Positions 59,127 to 64,000 of a stretch of 64,000 nt of DNA are shown here, in pieces. A program made the translations under genes and the position numbers. The first letter of the stretch is position 1, and every line of letters starts with the position of its first letter. The stretch comes from Pseudomonas sp. DNDY-54 (GTDB lineage Bacteria; Pseudomonadota; Gammaproteobacteria; Pseudomonadales; Pseudomonadaceae). Under the pieces are notes generated by a model. That model saw only the letters and a list, made by a program, of their open reading frames with translations, ran no database searches and had not been told where the DNA came from. The DNA is taken from contig NZ_CP082271.1 in assembly GCF_019880365.1 (NCBI RefSeq), positions 310,001-374,000 of the forward strand, given 5' to 3'.

Positions 59127-60329
59127 ATGAACGACACGAACAGTAAACACGCACCGCTGGTGATCATCGGCACCGGGCTGGCCGGCTACAACCTAGCCCG
59201 GGAGTTTCGCAAGCTGGACAGCGAGACGCCCCTGCTGCTGATCACGGCGGACGATGGGCGCTCTTACTCCAAACCCATGCTCTCGACCGGCTTTGCCATG
59301 AACAAGGACGCCGATGCCTTGGGCATGACCGTGGCCGGGCCGATGGCCATTCAGCTCAACGCCGAAATCCGCACCCATACCCGGGTGACCCGTTTGGAGC
59401 CGGAGAAACGTCGCGTCTGGATTGGCAGCGAGCCCGTACCTTATCGAGACCTGGTGATCGCCTGGGGCGCACAGACCATCGAGGTACCTGTGGCAGGCGA
59501 TGCGCAGGACGCGGTCTTTCCAATCAACGACCTGCTCGACTACGGCCGTTTTCGCGAGGCCGCACAGGGCAAGCGACGCGTCCTGATCCTGGGGGCCGGT
59601 CTGATTGGCTGCGAGTTTGCCAATGACCTGTTGCAGGGCGGCTATGAAGTCGCGTTAGTGGCGCCGTGCGAGCAGGTGATGCCGTCCTTGCTGCCCGTCG
59701 AGCCTGCCGCTGCCGTACAGCGCGGCCTGGAGTCGCTGGGTGCACGTTTTTACCTGGGGCCGGTGCTGGAGCGATTGGAACGGCATGGCGCTTCGCTGGT
59801 AGCGACATTGTCGGATGGCCAGCGGCTGGATTGTGATCTCGTCGTGAGTGCGGTCGGCTTACGTCCCCGCGTCGAGCTCGCAGCGGCTGCCGGTCTGTCC
59901 GTCAACCGTGGAATCAGCGTTGATCGCCACCTACGGACGTCTGCCCAGCATGTCTATGCGCTGGGTGATTGTGCCGAGGTGGATGGCCTTAACCTGCTCT
60001 ATGTTATGCCGTTAATGAGCGGCGTCCGGGCACTGGCGAGAACGCTCACCGGTCAGCTGACGCCGGTCACCTACGGGCCGATGCCGATTACCGTCAAAAC
60101 GCCGGTTTGCCCCTTGGTAGTTTCGCCACCGGCAACCGGCAGCATCGGTAATTGGCAGGTTGAAGGCGAGGGCAATGATCTCAAGGCGCTGTTCCATGGC
60201 CGCGATGGTCGTTTGTTGGGTTACGCGCTGACCGGGTCAGCCGTGAAAGAGCGCCTCGCGCTGAATAAACAGCTGCCTCCAGTGTTGGCGGAACTGCCAC
60301 AAGTTCTGTCGCTAAAGTCCCGGGATTGA
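59127..60329 (+). CDS. rubB: Rubredoxin-NAD(+) reductase
   Basis: 400 residues, FAD/NAD(P) pyridine nucleotide-disulfide oxidoreductase fold: FAD motif IIGTGLAGYNLAREF (about 14-28), NAD motif LILGAGLIGCEFANDLLQGG (about 152-171), second FAD motif QHVYALGDCAEVDGL (about 273-287). Reduces RubA with NADH. Two bases separate it from rubA. Confidence 0.93.
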   Translation: MNDTNSKHAPLVIIGTGLAGYNLAREFRKLDSETPLLLITADDGRSYSKPMLSTGFAMNKDADALGMTVAGPMAIQLNAEIRTHTRVTRLEPEKRRVWIGSEPVPYRDLVIAWGAQTIEVPVAGDAQDAVFPINDLLDYGRFREAAQGKRRVLILGAGLIGCEFANDLLQGGYEVALVAPCEQVMPSLLPVEPAAAVQRGLESLGARFYLGPVLERLERHGASLVATLSDGQRLDCDLVVSAVGLRPRVELAAAAGLSVNRGISVDRHLRTSAQHVYALGDCAEVDGLNLLYVMPLMSGVRALARTLTGQLTPVTYGPMPITVKTPVCPLVVSPPATGSIGNWQVEGEGNDLKALFHGRDGRLLGYALTGSAVKERLALNKQLPPVLAELPQVLSLKSRD

Positions 60330-60476
60330 TTCTGGAATGCGCGGGCAGGGGCTGGCGCGAGTGCTAGCAGCGTGCCATGCTCCTCCTTGGCGCTGCGCAG
60401 CGTAGAGCTGTTGCAGCGCGTCGGGACGCTGTTCGGAGAGCAGCGAACAACAACAATAAAGTCTTAGAGGCTACCT

Positions 60477-60749
60477 ATGCGCAAACCGGAACTCGCAGCC
60501 GCCATCGCCGACAAGGCCGATCTCACCAAGGATCAGGCCAATCGTGTACTCAATGCCGTACTTGATGAAATCACCAACGCGCTCAACCGCAAGGACAGCG
60601 TGACACTGGTTGGTTTCGGCACCTTCCTTCAGCGTCACCGTGGCGCTCGTACCGGCAAGAACCCGCAAACGGGCGAGCCCGTTACGATCAAAGCCAGCAA
60701 CACCGTGGCGTTCAAGCCGGGAAAGATGCTGAAAGACGCGATCAACTGA
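60477..60749 (+). CDS. hupA: HU-family nucleoid protein
   Basis: 90 residues, canonical HU: MRKPELAAAIADKADLTKDQ, VGFGTFLQRHRGARTGKNPQ and ASNTVAFKPGKMLKDAIN (DNA-binding arm Arg/Pro). Small abundant DNA-bending protein. Ribosome site AGAGG 6 bases upstream. Confidence 0.95.
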   Translation: MRKPELAAAIADKADLTKDQANRVLNAVLDEITNALNRKDSVTLVGFGTFLQRHRGARTGKNPQTGEPVTIKASNTVAFKPGKMLKDAIN

Positions 60750-60761
60750 GCGCGCGCCTGC

Positions 60762-60782
60762 CCGGAGCCGCCCAGGCTCCGG
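60762..60782 (+). terminator. Hairpin after hupA without T-run
   Basis: CCGGAGCC-GCCCA-GGCTCCGG, eight-base stem, 12 bases past the stop. No T-tract follows, so its termination role is uncertain. Confidence 0.45.
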
Positions 60783-60884
60783 TCAGCCTGACTGGGCAGT
60801 CCATTCCGGACCCCTCTGTTTTCCTGCTTCCGCCGCTCAGACCAGCCGCTACAATGCCGCTTTTCCCGCCAACGGTCGGCCATC

Positions 60885-61271
60885 ATGAAATTTCGCTTTC
60901 TCCTCTGGATGCTTGGTCGCTTGATGGCCAAGGCCAGCCGCACCAATCCTGATTTCCAGAAACAGCTCGGCGATAAAGACCTGACCTTCCAGCTGCATAC
61001 GCTCGACGGCAAAGTCGCGCGGCATTACGTGGTCAAGGATCAGCGCGTGACGAGTCACGGCGGCACCGCAACCGATCCAGCGTTCGCCATTGGATTCAAG
61101 GACAGCGCCTACGGCTTCGCCACCATGAATGCCAAGAACAAGCAATTGGCCTTTATGCAGGGCATCCAGAACAAGGACATCCAGATCCAGGGCAACCCAG
61201 CGCTGGTGATGTGGTTCCAGGGCCTGACCAAGTATCTGAAGCCGCGGAAGAAGAAGCCTGAGGCGGCGTGA
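60885..61271 (+). CDS. SCP2 sterol-binding domain protein
   Basis: 128 residues. FRFLLWMLGRLMAKASRTNP at the N-terminus, then the SCP2 fold (TFQLHTLDGKVARHYVVKDQ, FAIGFKDSAYGFATMNAKNK, AFMQGIQNKDIQIQGNPALV) and a Lys-rich tail (PRKKKPEAA). SCP2-like proteins bind lipids; role unknown here. A similar gene follows hup in other pseudomonads, as I recall. Confidence 0.85.
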   Translation: MKFRFLLWMLGRLMAKASRTNPDFQKQLGDKDLTFQLHTLDGKVARHYVVKDQRVTSHGGTATDPAFAIGFKDSAYGFATMNAKNKQLAFMQGIQNKDIQIQGNPALVMWFQGLTKYLKPRKKKPEAA

Positions 61272-61476
61272 GCTGAGACGCCGCTGACCTCACCAGCTGC
61301 CGTAGGAAAAAATTGTACTTTTCAACGTAGCGTTTGAACGCAGCCCGGCTGCGGGTAGTAGTCCCGCCAGGCTGGCTGAGTGGCGGCCCCGGGGCTTGAT
61401 CTCGGCTTGGCCGCGGGCGACCTCTGCTGAATATTAGCGCGCAGTCGGTTCAATGATTCCGGGATCGCGGTGGCAA

Positions 61477-62397
61477 TCAGCGCGCTGCGATCGAACCCTG
61501 CTGCGCCATCCAGGCGCGGGCTTCGTCGAGCAGCCAGTCTCGAAAGGCGTTCATCGCCGCTGATTCCACGCGGCGCTCGGGGATCATCAAGTGGTAGGCC
61601 TGCCCTTCGCGGCGATAGGCGTGCGGATGCGCAATCATCAAGCGTCCCTCGGCGAGCTCACGCTGGATCAGGAAGGGCGGAATCAGCGCGACGCCCATTT
61701 GATGTTCAGCGGCCTGAGCCAGCATCGAGAACAATTCCAGGCGCGGCCCGGTCATGTCGCGTGCGACTTTCATTCCCAGCGAATCGAACCACTGCCGCCA
61801 GGCGTAGGGGCGTGTGGTCTGCTGCAACAACGGCATTTCAGCGATGGTCAGTGGCGCCAGCCCATTTGCACCGTTCAGCAGGGCCGGGCTGCACACCGGC
61901 ACCGACTGTTCCGGCATCAGCGGATGCGCGACGGTGCCGGACCAGTCGCCATCGCCAAAGTAGATCGCCGCGTCGAACTCGGTGTCCGCGAACAGGAAGG
62001 GGCGGGTGCGGTTGGTCAGGTTGACGGTGATTTCCGGGTGCAACGCCTGAAACTGCCGCAGCCGTGGCAGCAGCCATTGCGTGCCAAAGGTCGGCACCAG
62101 CGCCAGTTCGATGGTTTGCGCACCCTGTTGGCCCATCACTGACAGCGTGTCGCGCTCCACCGCATCGAGCTGGGTGGCGACTCGCCTTGCATAGGATTGG
62201 CCGGCCTCGGTCAGTTTCACGCCGCGGCGGGAACGGCGGAACAGCTCCAGCCCGAGGAATTCTTCCAGCCCGCCGATCTGTCGGCAGATCGCGCTTTGGG
62301 TCAGCGCCAACTCTTCGGCCGCACGGGTAAAGCTTTGGTGGCGTGCGGCCGCTTCGAAGGCGACAAGCGCGGCTGTACTGGGGATCTTGCGACGCAT
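61477..62397 (-). CDS. gcdR: LysR-type regulator of glutarate catabolism
   Basis: 306 residues: LysR winged helix (MRRKIPSTAALVAFEAAARH, LTQSAICRQIGGLEEFLGLE) and LysR substrate-binding domain. Divergent from gcdH (184-bp gap), the standard layout for GcdR. GcvA-type relatives (LysR with PSTAALVAFEAAARHQSF start) are the close alternative. Confidence 0.85.
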   Translation of the reverse strand: MRRKIPSTAALVAFEAAARHQSFTRAAEELALTQSAICRQIGGLEEFLGLELFRRSRRGVKLTEAGQSYARRVATQLDAVERDTLSVMGQQGAQTIELALVPTFGTQWLLPRLRQFQALHPEITVNLTNRTRPFLFADTEFDAAIYFGDGDWSGTVAHPLMPEQSVPVCSPALLNGANGLAPLTIAEMPLLQQTTRPYAWRQWFDSLGMKVARDMTGPRLELFSMLAQAAEHQMGVALIPPFLIQRELAEGRLMIAHPHAYRREGQAYHLMIPERRVESAAMNAFRDWLLDEARAWMAQQGSIAAR

Positions 62398-62580
62398 TAT
62401 GCGACTGCCTCACTAATTAGCGGGTGTTCAGGGTGTTGAGCTTAGCCTGGAGTGAGTAAATCGCACAGGTTGTTGCGAATTACTCGTTTGCTGGGTGCGC
62501 CGGCAGCTTCTAGTATCAATCCATCCAATGCTGCATCGGGCCCTGCGCCCGGTTCATCGTCTACGACAAGAGGACCACCC

Positions 62581-63762
62581 ATGGCCGGCAAAGCAAGCTT
62601 CAACTGGATCGACCCGCTGCTGCTCGATCAGCAGCTCACCGATGAAGAGCGCATGGTGCGTGACAGCGCTCAGCAGTTCGCCGATGACAAGCTGGCGCCT
62701 CGCGTTCTGGAAGCCTTCCGCCACGAGCGCACCGATGCGGCGATTTTCCGTGAAATGGGTGACACCGGCTTGCTTGGCGCGACCATTCCCGAAGCCTATG
62801 GTGGCAGCGGCCTGAACTACGTCTGCTACGGCCTGATCGCGCGTGAAGTGGAGCGCATCGACTCTGGCTATCGCTCGATGATGAGCGTGCAATCCTCGCT
62901 GGTAATGGTGCCAATCAACGAGTTCGGTAACGAAGAAACCAAGCAGAAGTACCTGCCCAAACTGGCCAGCGGCGAGTTCATTGGCTGCTTCGGCCTGACC
63001 GAACCGAACCATGGCTCCGATCCGGGCTCGATGGTCACCCGCGCCAAGAAGGTCGACGGCGGCTATCGCCTGTCCGGCGCCAAGATGTGGATCACCAACA
63101 GCCCTATCGCTGACGTCTTCGTGGTCTGGGCGAAGGACGACGAGGGCGCCATTCGCGGCTTCGTGCTGGAAAAGGGCTGGGAAGGGCTGTCCGCACCGGC
63201 GATTCACGGCAAGGTCGGCCTGCGTGCGTCGATCACCGGTGAAATCGTCATGGACAACGTGTTCTGCCCAGAAGAGAACGCCTTCCCTGACGTGCGTGGC
63301 CTGCGCGGTCCGTTTACCTGCCTGGATTCCGCCCGGTACGGCATCAGCTGGGGTGCCCTGGGTGCCGCCGAGTTCTGCTGGCATACCGCACGTCAGTACA
63401 CCCTGGACCGCCAGCAGTTCGGTCGCCCGCTGGCTGCCAATCAGCTGATCCAGAAGAAGCTGGCCGACATGCAGACCGAGATCACGTTGGCCCTGCAAGG
63501 CTGCCTGCGTCTGGGCCGAATGAAAGATGAAGGCACCGCGGCTGTGGAGATCACCTCGATCATGAAGCGCAACAGCTGCGGCAAGGCACTGGACGTAGCC
63601 CGTCTGGCGCGCGACATGCTTGGCGGCAACGGCATCAGCGACGAGTTCGGCGTGGCGCGGCATCTGGTCAACCTCGAAGTGGTCAACACCTACGAAGGTA
63701 CCCACGACGTGCATGCGCTGATCCTGGGCCGCGCGCAAACCGGCATCCAGGCGTTCTTCTAA
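62581..63762 (+). CDS. gcdH: Glutaryl-CoA dehydrogenase
   Basis: 393 residues. Acyl-CoA dehydrogenase fold: MGDTGLLGATIPEAYGGSGL, CFGLTEPNHGSDPGSMVTRA, MWITNSPIADVFVVWAKDD, LGGNGISDEFGVARHLVNLE and the catalytic Glu in VVNTYEGTHDVHALILG. Oxidises and decarboxylates glutaryl-CoA to crotonyl-CoA in lysine/glutarate breakdown. Position next to gcdR and a CoA-transferase supports the name over other acyl-CoA dehydrogenases. Confidence 0.93.
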   Translation: MAGKASFNWIDPLLLDQQLTDEERMVRDSAQQFADDKLAPRVLEAFRHERTDAAIFREMGDTGLLGATIPEAYGGSGLNYVCYGLIAREVERIDSGYRSMMSVQSSLVMVPINEFGNEETKQKYLPKLASGEFIGCFGLTEPNHGSDPGSMVTRAKKVDGGYRLSGAKMWITNSPIADVFVVWAKDDEGAIRGFVLEKGWEGLSAPAIHGKVGLRASITGEIVMDNVFCPEENAFPDVRGLRGPFTCLDSARYGISWGALGAAEFCWHTARQYTLDRQQFGRPLAANQLIQKKLADMQTEITLALQGCLRLGRMKDEGTAAVEITSIMKRNSCGKALDVARLARDMLGGNGISDEFGVARHLVNLEVVNTYEGTHDVHALILGRAQTGIQAFF

Positions 63763-63802
63763 GCGGCACGCTGACCGACCTACGTAAAACACCGACATCG
63801 CT

Positions 63803-63874
63803 GTAGGGTGGATGACGCTCTTTTCATCCACCTTCACCCTGCACGGTAGATGGATAAAGCGTCATCCACCCTAC
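63803..63874. repeat. REP-type inverted pair
   Basis: Starts GTAGGGTGGATGACGC and ends GCGTCATCCACCCTAC, a perfect 16-base inverted repeat around a 40-base centre with internal TGGAT/ATCCA arms. Between gcdH and the CoA-transferase gene. Confidence 0.8.
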
Positions 63875-63941
63875 GTTTCCTCGCCCTGCTGCAGGCTGCA
63901 TTTCTCCTGGCGCGGCGATCACATCCTGAGGTTTTTAGCTC

Positions 63942-64000
63942 ATGCCTGGCGCCCTTTCCCATATCCGCGTCCTTGATCTGTCGCGCGTGCTGGCTGGCCC
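63942..64000 (+). CDS. CoA-transferase family III protein, 3' end outside window
   Basis: Only 19 residues are in the window: MPGALSHIRVLDLSRVLAG, the typical start of CaiB/BaiF-type CoA-transferases. Beside gcdH this is most likely the glutarate (succinyl-CoA:glutarate) CoA-transferase that feeds GcdH. ATG 63942 follows GAGG by 12 bases. Confidence 0.7.
   Translation, partial: MPGALSHIRVLDLSRVLAG

Noticed and set aside
61272..61476. GC-rich 205-bp gap checked for a tRNA or small RNA
   Set aside because: No tRNA cloverleaf and no terminator with a T-run; nothing to support a call.
62554..63837. A 427-codon minus-strand frame opposite gcdH
   Set aside because: Shadow of gcdH.

Overview
The window is an ordinary high-GC pseudomonad chromosome segment, most like the Pseudomonas stutzeri group (Stutzerimonas). 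Reasons: protein-level similarity to Pseudomonas housekeeping genes (RppH, PtsP, ThyA, PhoB/PhoR, GlcDEF, HU), the serA / D-2-hydroxyglutarate dehydrogenase pair, and GTAGGG-type REP elements between genes. No rRNA, tRNA, insertion sequence, prophage or CRISPR array was seen. Assignments rest on reading the translated sequences; no database search was run.

Layout. 1-1179: start of a carbon-starvation (CstA) transporter gene, cut by the window edge. 1710-8489: a tightly overlapping eight-gene Mrp/Mnh-type cation/H+ antiporter operon in the order E-F-G-B-C-D-D-D, with no full-length MnhA and three different MnhD/NuoM-like subunits. 8490-12200: an AT-rich patch with a small secreted protein built of 14-residue repeats, then a YjdF-like membrane protein, a SnoaL-like protein and an SDR enzyme. 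11709-14852: a curli gene set (csgD, csgE, csgB, csgA and a csgH-like gene) in which csgF and csgG, the outer-membrane secretion pore genes, are not found. 15054-18782: OPT and AI-2E family transporters and two small secreted low-complexity proteins. 18944-25968: serA divergent from D-2-hydroxyglutarate dehydrogenase across a large inverted repeat, followed by an FAA hydrolase, an SdiA-regulated-type protein, rpiA and ilvA. 25990-36090: a membrane DUF2269 / SDR-DoxX / DUF2269 trio, a HAD phosphatase, rppH-ptsP, an NRDE protein, a TauE permease, lgt, thyA and an orphan ParA ATPase.

36091-40689: a five-gene LIV-type ABC importer operon. 41159-45473: universal stress protein, response regulator, M23 peptidase and CorC/HlyC-type protein. 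45571-49230: phoBR (with a Pho box) and ubiCA. 49319-58797: the glycolate regulon glcC / glcDEFG-glcB-glcA, with two identical 15-bp palindromic operators in the glcC-glcD gap. 58958-61271: rubredoxin, rubredoxin reductase, HU and an SCP2-like protein. 61477-64000: gcdR / gcdH and the first codons of a CoA-transferase (glutarate catabolism).

How the genes work together. The glc cluster forms one pathway: glycolate uptake (GlcA), oxidation to glyoxylate (GlcDEF), and condensation with acetyl-CoA to malate (GlcB), under GlcC. SerA and D2HGDH form a coupled pair: the dehydrogenase recycles the 2-hydroxyglutarate that SerA makes. PtsP and RppH form a conserved pair of nitrogen-PTS and RNA-pyrophosphohydrolase functions. 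The parts least explained by known families are the repeat protein at 8657-9010, the third MnhD-like subunit, the incomplete curli set, and the 43-bp inverted repeat at 20268-20310.
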